DNA of 64,000 bases from Aerococcus urinaehominis. Its GTDB lineage: Bacteria > Bacillota > Bacilli > Lactobacillales > Aerococcaceae. Position 1 is the first letter of the stretch. Each line of letters starts with the position of its first letter. Where the stretch lies: contig NZ_CP014163.1 of the NCBI RefSeq assembly GCF_001543245.1, forward strand, positions 1,470,387-1,534,386, read 5' to 3'. Shown piece by piece: positions 55,944 to 64,000 of this stretch. The notes beneath the pieces are model-generated. The model had not been told where the DNA came from, did not search any database, and saw only the letters and a list, made by a program, of their open reading frames with translations. The translations under genes and the position numbers were made by a program.

Positions 55944-58439
55944 GTGACAGTAAATGATCAAGATTATATGATTGGCGAAATTACCGCCGTTTATTTTGAA
56001 AATTTAAATAACTACTACCGGGTCATGGCCATCGATATTGATGAGACTAATACCATGTATTCGGAGAAAAAAATTGTGGTGACCGGTAATTTTGTTACCA
56101 TCCAGCAGGGATCGACCTATAAGTTTTATGGCCGCTTGGTTGACCACAGCAAGTATGGGGTCCAGTTCCAGGTGACCGGCTACGACCAGGTACAAATTGC
56201 TTCTAAAGAAGGGCTGATTCGTTATTTTTCTTCGGAAGAATTTCCTGGTATCGGTAAGGTCTTGGCTAGTCGTATTGTTGACCACATGGGTGACCATGCC
56301 ATTGAAAGCATCATTAATGATCCTGACCAGTTGAAGGGGGTCAAGGGCTTATCGGAGAGTAAGCGACTGATGATTTTAGAGCGGTTAAAAAGTCAGCAGG
56401 GTGACCAGCAAGTCTTTATTAAATTAGCTGAATTGGGCTTTTCCGCCAACTTATCTAGTCGGATTTACGGTCTCTACCAGCAGGATACCTTAGAGGTTAT
56501 CCAGGCCAATCCTTATTGCTTAATCGAGGACCTGCAAGGTTTTGGCTTTCAAAAGGCTGACCAGTTGGCCCAACGCCTGGATTTCCCCCTAGATGCGCCA
56601 GTGCGTTTGGCTGGGGGCTTCTATTTTATCTTGAACCAGGTCTGCTACCAGTCTGGTAATACTTATATCGACCGGGACCAGCTTTTGGGACTAACCATGG
56701 ACCTACTCAGCCAGGCCCAGCCAGGAGGGCTAACCGGCCAGGTCTTAGCCGATACGCTGTCAGACTTGTGTGACCAAGGCAAGTTAATCGCTGTTGATAC
56801 GGCTATCGCTCTGCCCAGTCTTTTCTATGCCGAGGTGGGCATTGCCAAGTCTTTGGACCGGATTAAGCGGTCAACAGACTTAGCGGATTTAGCAGATAAT
56901 GGCCAGGTGGACTATGACCAGGAGATTCTAGCGGTAGAGGAAGAACTAGGTATTTCCTATGGTCTGGCCCAAAAAGCAGCCATAAAAGAAGCCTTGACCA
57001 ACAAATTCTTTATCCTAACTGGGGGGCCAGGGACGGGGAAAACCACGGTACTAAATGGGATTGTTAAGATTTTTGCTAAAATTCATGATTTGGCCCTGGA
57101 CCCCGATGATTATGAACCAGGTGGTTTCCCAATTGCCATGGCGGCGCCCACTGGTCGAGCTGCCAAGCGCATGCAGGAGACAACTGGCTTACCAGCTTCT
57201 ACCATCCACCGCTTACTGGGCTTGACCTCTGATGACCTGGATTACGGTGACCAAGATCTTGAAGCTGGCACCGTCCAACTCCAGGCAGACCTGTTAATTA
57301 TTGATGAAATGTCCATGGTGGATACCTGGCTGGCCCACCAATTGCTGGCGGCGGTCCCGCCTTACATGCAGATTATCTTAGTTGGGGACAAGGACCAGCT
57401 GCCATCAGTAGGTCCTGGCCAGGTTTTATCAGACTTAATTCGCTCAGGCAAGTGTCCCGGTCGGGAATTAGATGAAATCTACCGGCAGGATGACCAGTCC
57501 ACCATTGTCAATTTGGCTCATCAAATTAAAGAAGGGATTGTGCCGCCTGACTTAACCAAGCAGCAAGCTGACCGGTCTTACTTTGAATTATCTAGCGGCC
57601 AGATGGCGAAAACTGTAGCTAAAATTGCCAAGCGTGCCCAAGAGAAGGGCTACGACCTGCAGGATATTCAAGTTTTAGCCCCCATGTATAAGGGTTTAGC
57701 TGGTATTGATAAGTTGAATGCTTGCTTGCAAGCCACCCTTAACCCCAATGAAGGGGGCAACCGCCGGGAACTGGTCCACTTTGACCAGGTTTTCCGGGTA
57801 GGGGACAAGGTCCTGCAGCTAAAAAACCAGGCAGAAAAAAATATATTTAATGGTGACCTGGGTCAAATTGTCTCAATCTTTTTTGCTAATGAAGTAGCTT
57901 CTAAAACCGATGAAATGGTGGTGGCCTTTGATGACCTTGAAGTCACCTATAGCCGAGATGATTTCAAGGAATTAACCCTGGCCTATTGTACCTCTATTCA
58001 CAAGGCCCAGGGGTCAGAGTTTCCTATTGTGATTCTACCCATGGTTAACCAGTATTCACGTATGCTTAAACGTAACCTAGTTTATACTGCGATAACTCGG
58101 GCCAAGCAGTCACTGATTATGTGCGGGGAAAAGTCAGCTTGGATACAAGCCATCCAAAGCGTAGGCGGTCAACGTCTGACGCTACTTTATGATTTGATTT
58201 TGATGGACGCTAGTGAGCTAGTCGTGTCTGAAGCTAGTCAAGCGGCAGACCAGGCGCAAGCTGACCAGGCTGAAACTAATTCAGAAGCAGATGACCAAGC
58301 GACTGCTTCGAATTCAACGGCAGGCCAGCCTGAAAATCAAGAGGATCGCGATTCCGGCCGTTTAACGCCTGATTTGGTTCGGGCTGGGCAAGTGGATCCG
58401 CTGATTGGCATGGCAGGCTTAACCCCTTATGATTTCTAG
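55944..58439 (+). CDS. recD2: ATP-dependent helicase RecD2
   Basis: 5'-3' DNA helicase of the RecD2 (YrrC) type. The N-terminal ~330 residues hold an OB-like domain and helix-hairpin-helix repeats (FPGIGKVLASRIVDHMG, VKGLSESKRL, GFGFQKADQLAQ). The SF1B motor follows: Walker A TGGPGTGKTT near 357, MAAPTGRAAKRM, LLIIDEMSMVD, VGDKDQLPSVGPG and the C-terminal TSIHKAQGSEFPIVILP. The tail after about 770 is rich in Ala, Gln, Asp and Ser and looks disordered. GTG start, 8 bases after GGAGG. A TATAAT (55909-55914) just past the mnmA terminator may be its -10. Confidence 0.93.
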   Translation: MTVNDQDYMIGEITAVYFENLNNYYRVMAIDIDETNTMYSEKKIVVTGNFVTIQQGSTYKFYGRLVDHSKYGVQFQVTGYDQVQIASKEGLIRYFSSEEFPGIGKVLASRIVDHMGDHAIESIINDPDQLKGVKGLSESKRLMILERLKSQQGDQQVFIKLAELGFSANLSSRIYGLYQQDTLEVIQANPYCLIEDLQGFGFQKADQLAQRLDFPLDAPVRLAGGFYFILNQVCYQSGNTYIDRDQLLGLTMDLLSQAQPGGLTGQVLADTLSDLCDQGKLIAVDTAIALPSLFYAEVGIAKSLDRIKRSTDLADLADNGQVDYDQEILAVEEELGISYGLAQKAAIKEALTNKFFILTGGPGTGKTTVLNGIVKIFAKIHDLALDPDDYEPGGFPIAMAAPTGRAAKRMQETTGLPASTIHRLLGLTSDDLDYGDQDLEAGTVQLQADLLIIDEMSMVDTWLAHQLLAAVPPYMQIILVGDKDQLPSVGPGQVLSDLIRSGKCPGRELDEIYRQDDQSTIVNLAHQIKEGIVPPDLTKQQADRSYFELSSGQMAKTVAKIAKRAQEKGYDLQDIQVLAPMYKGLAGIDKLNACLQATLNPNEGGNRRELVHFDQVFRVGDKVLQLKNQAEKNIFNGDLGQIVSIFFANEVASKTDEMVVAFDDLEVTYSRDDFKELTLAYCTSIHKAQGSEFPIVILPMVNQYSRMLKRNLVYTAITRAKQSLIMCGEKSAWIQAIQSVGGQRLTLLYDLILMDASELVVSEASQAADQAQADQAETNSEADDQATASNSTAGQPENQEDRDSGRLTPDLVRAGQVDPLIGMAGLTPYDF

Positions 58440-58446
58440 ACGGGTC

Positions 58447-58475
58447 TTGACTTTTAGCCAGTAAATCCTTATACT
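58447..58475 (+). promoter_or_regulatory. Promoter of alaS
   Basis: TTGACT, 17-base spacer, TATACT, eight bases after the recD2 stop. Confidence 0.85.
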
Positions 58476-58481
58476 TTAGGA

Positions 58482-58708
58482 GTATTTTTAATAAAAAAAT
58501 CTGCGGGAGACCATATTTTAACCCCTTTAGCGAGAACAGATAGTGTAAGTGTTCACTGGTTAAGATGCTAGCCCCTATAAGCGATGTGTCGAAAGACACC
58601 CGGTCCTGGCCGTTATCCAGCTAATGAGATGTAATGGTGTCCTGTCATTACAAGTAAGGTGGTACCGCGTACTAGCGCCCTTATTTGTAGGCAGGGCTTT
58701 TTTTATTT
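58482..58708 (+). promoter_or_regulatory. T-box leader of alaS
   Basis: Stem I has TTAACC/GGTTAA around the apical part and a specifier loop with GCT (58569-58571, alanine) followed by A. The T-box AAGGTGGTACCGCG is at 58656-58669; its variable T fits the A73 of tRNA-Ala. A short GCCCT/AGGGC hairpin with a T tract (about 58676-58705) is the terminator. Uncharged tRNA-Ala would therefore turn on alaS. It covers the whole gap between recD2 and alaS. Confidence 0.9.
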
Positions 58709-58720
58709 AGGAGGAAGAAA

Positions 58721-61360
58721 ATGAAAAAATTATCAGCTAATGATGTCCGCCACATGTGGCTTGATTTCTGGCAAGACAAGGGACACAGTGTTGAGCCGTC
58801 AGCTTCTCTCATCCCAGTCGATGACCCGAGCTTGTTATGGATTAACTCCGGAGTAGCCACCCTTAAACCTTACTTTGAAGGGGTTAAGACACCTGAGAAT
58901 CCGCGAATTACCAATGTGCAAAAATCGATTCGTACCAATGATATTGAAAATGTGGGGGTAACTGCCCGCCACCATACCCTCTTTGAAATGATGGGGAACT
59001 TCTCAATTGGCGATTACTTCAAGGATGAAGCCATCACTTGGGCCTGGGAATTATTAACTGGTGCTGATTATTTTGCCTTTGAACCAGAAAAACTGTATAT
59101 GACCTACTATCCTGAAGATACTGCTACTTTGGAAAAATGGCGGGAAGTGACCGGTATGAGTGATGACCACTTTATCGCCTTAGCAGATAACTTCTGGGAT
59201 TTAGGTGCAGGCCCATGTGGCCCATGTACTGAGATTTTCTATGACCGGGGCCCGGCCTACCAAGACTTATCTGATGATGATCCTGAGATGTATCCAGGTG
59301 GCGAAAATGAACGTTACTTAGAAATTTGGAATATCGTCTTCTCTCAATTTAACCATATGCCAGATGGCCAGTATGTGCCCTTGAAGCAAAAAAATATTGA
59401 TACGGGCATGGGCTTAGAACGGATGGTTTCGGTTATCCAGGATACCCCAACAAACTTTGAAACAGACCTCTTCATGCCAATTATCGAAAAGATTGCCAGC
59501 ATGACCGACCACCAATATGGGGAAAATCCGGCTTTTGATACCTCATTTAAGGTAATCGCTGACCATGTGCGGGCGGTATCCTTTGCCATTGCTGACCGGG
59601 CCCTACCATCTAATGAGGGACGCGGCTATATCTTGCGTCGCTTAATCCGCCGGGCGATTATGCATGGTCGTCGCTTGGGCATTAACCGGGCTTTCTTAAC
59701 TGAACTGGTACCGGTTGTAGCTGAGATGATGGCGGATTTCTATCCGCAAATTAAGCAGGACCAAGATTTTATTCAAAATGTCATCGGTAATGAAGAAGCC
59801 CGCTTTATGGAAACTATTGAAGAGGGTGAGAGTCTCTTACAAGGACAAATCGCTGACCTGAAAGCAGACAACCAGACGCAATTGGCGGGTAGCCAAGCCT
59901 TTAAGCTTTATGATACTTATGGCTTCCCACTGGAATTAACCCAAGAATACCTGGAAGAGGCTGGCATGACGGTAGACTTGGCAGGCTTTGACCAAGAGAT
60001 GAAGGCCCAACAAGAGCGGGCTCGGCAAGCACGGAAACAAGATTCGGGTATGGCAGTCCAAAATGATGTCCTATCAACCATTGATGCCCCTAGTGAGTTT
60101 ACTGGCTATCACAACTTAAGTGATCAAGGCCAGGTTGTAGCCATGGTGGTTGATGGCCAGCAAACTGACCAGGCTCAAGCTGACCAGGTTGCTTATGTGA
60201 TTACCTCTAAAACGCCATGCTATGCGGAAATGGGTGGTCAGATCGGTGACACTGGTGAGTTACAAAGTCCTGCAGGTGAATTACTGGGACGCATTGTTGA
60301 CACCCGCCAGGCCCCTAACGGCCAGCATCTGCATGAAGTTGAACTAGTCGAGGGTCTTCAATTAAATCAAGAAGTTAAACTAGTGGTTGATAAAAAGCGT
60401 CGCCACGCCATTATGCGTAACCATACCGCGACCCACTTGCTCCACAAAGCCCTCAAAGATATTCTCGGTAAGCATGCCAACCAGGCTGGTTCTCTGGTAG
60501 CACCTAATCATTTACGTTTTGACTTCTCTCACTTTGGTCAAGTGACTGACCAAGAACTGAAGGATATGGAACGCTTGGTTAACGAAAAAATTGCGGCAGC
60601 CTTGCCAGTTGCCACCATTGAAACGACTATTGATAAGGCTAAGGAAATGGGCGCCATGGCCCTCTTCGGTGAGAAATATGGCCATGAGGTCCGGGTGGTT
60701 AATATTGATGGCTGGTCAATTGAGCTATGTGGGGGTACCCATGTGGCCAATACAGCGGAAATTGGTCTCTTTAAAATCTTGTCAGAATCAGGTATTGGAG
60801 CTGGTATTCGCCGGATTGAAGCGGTCACTTCTCTAGCTGCCTTGGATGTCTATAGCCAACAAGAAAATATTTTGACTGGCCTAGCTAGCCACTTTAAGGT
60901 GAAGCATTTTAACGAAATTATGCCAAGGGTTGAAAAACAAGCCCAAGACCACCAGCAAGTCGTCCAGGAATTGAATAAGTTACGCGACCAAGCTAATGCT
61001 AATGAGGCTAAGAACCTCTTTAATGAGGTCCAAGAGATTGCTGGTCTGAGAGTGATTACTGGTCACCTGGCTAACCATGCTATGAATGACTTGAGACAAA
61101 TGTCAGATGTTTGGAAGCAACAAGATGTATCTGATGTCTTGGTACTGGCCGGTGATGCTGATGGTAAGGCCAGCCTACTAGTAGCACTTAAACCAGCTGC
61201 CCAAGACCGAGGCTTTAAGGCTGGCGACTTGATCAAGCAAGTGGCCCCTGCCATCGGTGGTGGCGGTGGTGGTCGTCCTGATATGGCCCAAGCTGGGGGT
61301 AAAAATCCTGCTGGTATTCCAGATGCCTTAAATCAAGTTAAGGAGATTTTGGCCAAATAG
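58721..61360 (+). CDS. alaS: Alanyl-tRNA synthetase
   Basis: The 879-residue protein has the class II core at the N-terminus (SANDVRHMWLDFWQDKGH, GNFSIGDYFKDEAI), the ALRRLIRRAI-like helix near residue 308, an editing domain with zinc ligands HTATHLLHKAL near 570 and the Cys in ELCGGTHV near 668, and the C-terminal C-Ala domain with GGGGGGRPDMAQAGGK near 846. AGGAGGAAGAAA precedes ATG. Expression is under the T-box. The ireB-ruvX-DUF1292 genes follow, exactly as alaS-yrzL-yrrK-yrzB in Bacillus. Confidence 0.97.
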   Translation: MKKLSANDVRHMWLDFWQDKGHSVEPSASLIPVDDPSLLWINSGVATLKPYFEGVKTPENPRITNVQKSIRTNDIENVGVTARHHTLFEMMGNFSIGDYFKDEAITWAWELLTGADYFAFEPEKLYMTYYPEDTATLEKWREVTGMSDDHFIALADNFWDLGAGPCGPCTEIFYDRGPAYQDLSDDDPEMYPGGENERYLEIWNIVFSQFNHMPDGQYVPLKQKNIDTGMGLERMVSVIQDTPTNFETDLFMPIIEKIASMTDHQYGENPAFDTSFKVIADHVRAVSFAIADRALPSNEGRGYILRRLIRRAIMHGRRLGINRAFLTELVPVVAEMMADFYPQIKQDQDFIQNVIGNEEARFMETIEEGESLLQGQIADLKADNQTQLAGSQAFKLYDTYGFPLELTQEYLEEAGMTVDLAGFDQEMKAQQERARQARKQDSGMAVQNDVLSTIDAPSEFTGYHNLSDQGQVVAMVVDGQQTDQAQADQVAYVITSKTPCYAEMGGQIGDTGELQSPAGELLGRIVDTRQAPNGQHLHEVELVEGLQLNQEVKLVVDKKRRHAIMRNHTATHLLHKALKDILGKHANQAGSLVAPNHLRFDFSHFGQVTDQELKDMERLVNEKIAAALPVATIETTIDKAKEMGAMALFGEKYGHEVRVVNIDGWSIELCGGTHVANTAEIGLFKILSESGIGAGIRRIEAVTSLAALDVYSQQENILTGLASHFKVKHFNEIMPRVEKQAQDHQQVVQELNKLRDQANANEAKNLFNEVQEIAGLRVITGHLANHAMNDLRQMSDVWKQQDVSDVLVLAGDADGKASLLVALKPAAQDRGFKAGDLIKQVAPAIGGGGGGRPDMAQAGGKNPAGIPDALNQVKEILAK

Positions 61361-61412
61361 TTGTTCTTTTCCTATATTTTGGGTAAAATGAGGATACTAT
61401 GGAGGTGTCAAA

Positions 61413-61676
61413 ATGACTGTAAAAGATGAGACTATGCTATTTCGTTTCGGGAATGAACCTGAAAAAGACATTAAAGAATCGCTAGATATTGTCTATCACG
61501 CCCTAGAAGAAAAAGGTTATAACCCCATCAATCAAATAGTAGGTTACCTCCTATCCGGAGACCCTGCCTATATTCCCCGTCACAACGAAGCGCGTAATGT
61601 GATTCGCTACCATGAACGTGATGAAATTCTTGAAGAATTGATTCGCGCTTACATGGGCCAAGGCGACCAAGACTAA
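61413..61676 (+). CDS. ireB: IreB family regulatory phosphoprotein (YrzL, UPF0297)
   Basis: An 87-residue protein, closely matching the IreB/YrzL family: [40 protein letters not shown] and [21 protein letters not shown]. In Enterococcus IreB is phosphorylated on N-terminal threonines by the PASTA kinase IreK and modulates cephalosporin resistance; Thr7 in the DET motif is kept here. GGAGGTGTC precedes ATG. Its stop overlaps the ruvX start by one base (TAATG). Confidence 0.93.
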
Positions 61677-62095
61677 TGCGCTATTTAGGTTTAGATGTGG
61701 GGTCCAAGACGGTTGGGGTCGCCTACAGCGATCCTTTCGGTTGGACAGCCCAAGGTTTGGAAATTATCCCCATTGATGAGGAAAAAGAAATATTTGGTTT
61801 GGACCGCCTGGGGGAAATCATTAAGGAATACCAGGTGGAAAAGGTTGTTATCGGCCTGCCAAAAAACATGAATAATAGCGAGGGTCCACGTGCTGAGGCC
61901 TCGCGTGCCTATGGTGACATGGTGGCTGACCAATTTAAGCTACCAGTGGCCTACCAGGATGAGCGCCTGACCACGGCCCAGGCTGAGCGCTTCTTAATTG
62001 AAGCGGGGGATGTCAGCCGGCAAAAAAGAAAAAAAGTAATCGATAAACTAGCTGCGGTCCTAATTCTGCAAACTTTCTTGGACAGTCAGCTTTAA
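61676..62095 (+). CDS. ruvX: Holliday junction resolvase-like RuvX (YqgF)
   Basis: A 139-residue RNase H-fold protein: [19 protein letters not shown] at the N-terminus with the first catalytic Asp, [17 protein letters not shown] near residue 58 and [12 protein letters not shown] near 97 with further acidic residues. YqgF-family proteins act in rRNA processing and/or junction resolution; the exact role here is inferred. Coupled to ireB. Confidence 0.92.
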
Positions 62096-62123
62096 GCCAG
62101 TCTTACGATTAAAGGAGAATAAG

Positions 62124-62456
62124 ATGAGCCAACACACACACGACCACGAACATGACCATAACCACGACCACAATCATGCTCATGACCACGAACATGAGCA
62201 TATTACCATTGTTGATGAAGCAGGTAATGAGCAGCTTTATGAGATTCTCTTGACCTTCCATTCTGATGACCATGATAAATCTTATGTAGTGGTTTATCCG
62301 GCTGGCGCTGGTGAGGATGAGGCAGTTGAAGTGTCTGCTTTTGCTTATATCGAAGATGAAGATGAAATGTCTGGTCAATTATTACCTATTGAAACGGATG
62401 AAGAGTGGGATATGGTAGAAGAAGTCCTCAATACCTTTGTGGAAGAGGAAGAATAG
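62124..62456 (+). CDS. DUF1292 family protein (YrzB-like) with His-rich N-terminus
   Basis: Residues 27-110 are the DUF1292 core ([29 protein letters not shown], then an acidic C-terminus ending EEEE). The first 26 residues are mostly His, Asp and Glu in HxH-type repeats ([17 protein letters not shown]), with about twelve His, and could bind Zn, Ni or Cu; Bacillus YrzB lacks so long a tract, as far as I recall. The function of DUF1292 is unknown. It follows ruvX as in Bacillus and is preceded by AAAGGAG. Confidence 0.85.
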
Positions 62457-62460
62457 AAAA

Positions 62461-62640
62461 ACAGGGTGCGAGACGCGGCGTTCAGGCATGGCCATTGGAA
62501 GGAAGCAGACCAATAGCTGAAAGCTATTGTGTCAGATTTCTGAAGTGGCGACATGCCTGCTGGGGTCCAACTAAGGGTGTGAGCCCCGGCTGTTTGTATA
62601 CCTATAATAGCGAAAGCCCGGGGCTTATGCTCCAGGCTTT
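62461..62640. ncRNA. Unassigned structured element with competing hairpins
   Basis: The gap between the DUF1292 gene and mltG holds no convincing gene. It has nested inverted repeats: CAGGCATGGCCA (62483-62494) with TGGCGACATGCCTG (62546-62559, two-base bulge) enclosing a perfect CAATAGCT-GAA-AGCTATTG hairpin (62511-62529). Then AGCCCCGG (62582-62589) can pair with CCGGGGCT (62618-62625), which overlaps the 5' arm of the terminator hairpin at 62614. The two pairings exclude each other, as in attenuators. It could be a small RNA, a leader for mltG or a dispersed repeat. A TATAAT (62603-62608) also falls inside. Confidence 0.5.
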
Positions 62641-62643
62641 TTG
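62614..62643 (+). terminator. Terminator downstream of the DUF1292 gene
   Basis: AAGCCCGGGGC / GCTCCAGGCTT (one mismatch, one wobble) with a TTAT loop, followed by five T. Confidence 0.75.
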
Positions 62644-62688
62644 CTATCTTGTAACCATAACTTAATACTGGTTGACCATCTTGTTCTT

Positions 62689-62715
62689 TTGTCGCTAGGC
62701 TTTTTTAGCTATAAT
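62689..62715 (+). promoter_or_regulatory. Possible mltG promoter
   Basis: TATAAT (62710-62715) is consensus; the best -35, TTGTCG (62689-62694), has a short 15-base spacer. Confidence 0.45.
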
Positions 62716-62746
62716 AGAGTATAAGTTTAAATAAAGGAGCGATGGC

Positions 62747-63916
62747 ATGGCCCGATTTTCTAAGAAGAATCCTAAAGATAACCACGATACGTTGACCCAT
62801 ATTGAAAGTGAATTTACGACTAATTACTCAAGCAAAGGCTTACGCCGCCATAACCGTTTGGCTGGTTTTGGCAAGTTTTTTATTAGCTTCCTGGTAGTGG
62901 CCCTTTTAGCTGGCTTAGGTGCTGGTGGTTATTATGTTTTAGCTGGTAATCCCTTCACTCAGGGCAAAGAAGTTTCCGTAACCATTCCTGATGGTGCTTC
63001 CAGCCAAGAAATTGGCCAGATTTTAGCTCAGGCTGATGTTGTCGCTGACGGGCCTATGTTTGCCCGCTATATGCGGTTAACTGGCCTGGATAATTACCAG
63101 TCAGGCCAATATACTTTTAGGACTGGTGCCGGTTTTCGTCCAGCTGCCCAAAAGTTGGTTGCTGGCGACCAAGATAATCATTCGGCTAACCAATTAACCA
63201 TACCGGAAGGGACCACCCTTGACCAGGTTGCGAGTATTTTAGCTAAATACACGGGTAAAAGTGAAGATGAGGTCCTAGCCTTTTTAGATGACGACCAGTT
63301 CTTTAGCCAAGCCAAGGCAGCTTATCCAGAACTACTGGCTGAGGTTGCTAACCAAGACCAGGTCCGCCACCGTTTAGAGGGCTATCTTTTCCCAGCTACT
63401 TATAATCTAACACCGGACCAAGACCTGGCTGATATTGTGCTAACCATGATTGACCGGACCGACCAAGTCCGCCTTAAGTATGCTGATGATTTGGCCAAGA
63501 GCAAGCTAAGTTTCCATGAGGTATTAACCTTGGCTTCACTTATTGAGGCTGAGGCACCAGACTTGGAAAACCGGGAACGGATTGCAGGGGTCTTCCTCAA
63601 CCGTTTGGAAATTGATATGCCCATCCAGTCAGATATTTCGGTCCTCTATGCCAACCAAACCCATTCAGCTTATGTGACCATTGAGGATACAGAAACGGAT
63701 TCACCTTACAATCTTTATCAAAATACTGGCTTGGGCCCAGGTCCTTTTAATAATCCGGGGGAAGAGGCCATTGAAGCGGCCCTTAATCCAATTCCAAGTG
63801 ACGACCTATATTTTGTTGCCGATCTAAAGACAGGTAAGGTTTACTATTCGAAAGACTATGAAAGCCATAGTAAACTTGTAGACCAGTATGTTTCTGAGGA
63901 AAATGCTGACCTTTAA
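62747..63916 (+). CDS. mltG: Endolytic murein transglycosylase MltG
   Basis: Cuts nascent peptidoglycan strands at the membrane during growth. The 389-residue protein has a cytoplasmic basic N-terminus (1-40), one transmembrane helix (about 41-64, FFISFLVVALLAGLGAGGYYVL), and an extracytoplasmic YceG domain. The catalytic Glu is in LASLIEAEAPD near residue 266, followed by IAGVFLNRLEIDMPIQSDISVLYA. Length matches Lactobacillales MltG. AAAGGAGCGATGGC includes the ribosome binding site 8 bases before ATG. In Bacillus the equivalent yrrL also follows yrzB. Confidence 0.92.
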   Translation: MARFSKKNPKDNHDTLTHIESEFTTNYSSKGLRRHNRLAGFGKFFISFLVVALLAGLGAGGYYVLAGNPFTQGKEVSVTIPDGASSQEIGQILAQADVVADGPMFARYMRLTGLDNYQSGQYTFRTGAGFRPAAQKLVAGDQDNHSANQLTIPEGTTLDQVASILAKYTGKSEDEVLAFLDDDQFFSQAKAAYPELLAEVANQDQVRHRLEGYLFPATYNLTPDQDLADIVLTMIDRTDQVRLKYADDLAKSKLSFHEVLTLASLIEAEAPDLENRERIAGVFLNRLEIDMPIQSDISVLYANQTHSAYVTIEDTETDSPYNLYQNTGLGPGPFNNPGEEAIEAALNPIPSDDLYFVADLKTGKVYYSKDYESHSKLVDQYVSEENADL

Positions 63917-63966
63917 GCTGATGATCACTTGATCGAGAAAAGAAAGGAAAAATCCAGGGATTAGTC

Positions 63967-63995
63967 TTGTCAAATATTGACTGATGCGCTATCAT
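63967..63995 (+). promoter_or_regulatory. Promoter at the right edge
   Basis: TTGTCA, 17-base spacer, TATCAT, pointing to a gene beyond the window. greA commonly follows mltG in Lactobacillales, but nothing of it is seen. Confidence 0.6.
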
Positions 63996-64000
63996 GATAA

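Noticed and set aside
62405-62665. An 86-codon frame after the DUF1292 gene
   Set aside because: It begins inside that gene and runs through the structured element; composition and lack of a ribosome binding site argue against coding.

Overview
The window reads as a chromosomal segment of a low-to-mid GC Gram-positive coccus of the order Lactobacillales. The 16S rRNA, the gene content (IreB, Prp with an extended L27, Mga-type regulator, T-boxes, DUF1831) and the Bacillus-like synteny fit this. My best guess is Aerococcaceae, perhaps near Aerococcus, but that rests on memory of 16S and is inference. Genes are dense, mostly on the + strand and mostly co-directional. No transposase, integrase, phage gene or CRISPR array was seen.

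Layout. 1-19,720 is housekeeping: rpsA, der, hup, a TPR protein, dapB-cca-dinG, a TseB-like protein, aspartate aminotransferase, dnaD, a MarR regulator, a YunD-like nucleotidase, the yutD/HAD/TIGR01906 trio, then convergent ferredoxin-NADP reductase and a PAP2-like protein, then cyclophilin, CvfD-like and pgi. 19,720-27,200 is one rRNA operon with four tandem promoters, 16S-23S-5S, and 22 tRNA genes containing an internal segmental duplication. None of the 22 tRNA genes encodes its own CCA end, so the cca gene at 5,262 must supply it.

27,240-39,410 is an accessory citrate-fermentation locus between the tRNA array and mreC. It has citDEF (citrate lyase), a one-protein fusion of a GntR/FCD regulator to CitG, an SDR oxidoreductase, a divergent CitMHS-type citrate transporter, oadH-oadD-oadB plus a 44-residue oadG-like gene, citC, citX and oadA. 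Together these would import citrate, cleave it to acetate and oxaloacetate, and decarboxylate oxaloacetate with a membrane Na+ pump. CitC, CitG and CitX make the lyase active. Candidate CcpA (cre) sites and AT-rich palindromes lie in the two control regions. The regulator-CitG fusion is the most unusual gene here.

39,470-49,400 holds mreCD, a T-box-controlled amino-acid ABC transporter (receptor and permease fused), an Mga-like regulator, rplU-prp-rpmA behind an L21 leader, a YtxK-like methyltransferase, ackA, uspA, and on the minus strand a structured RNA with its own promoter and terminator that I call 6S RNA. 49,391-64,000 follows Bacillus synteny: rarA, (gshAB inserted), cysteine desulfurase, DUF1831, mnmA, recD2, T-box-alaS, ireB, ruvX, a His-rich DUF1292 protein, an unassigned structured element with competing hairpins, and mltG. 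A promoter at the right edge points to a gene outside the window.
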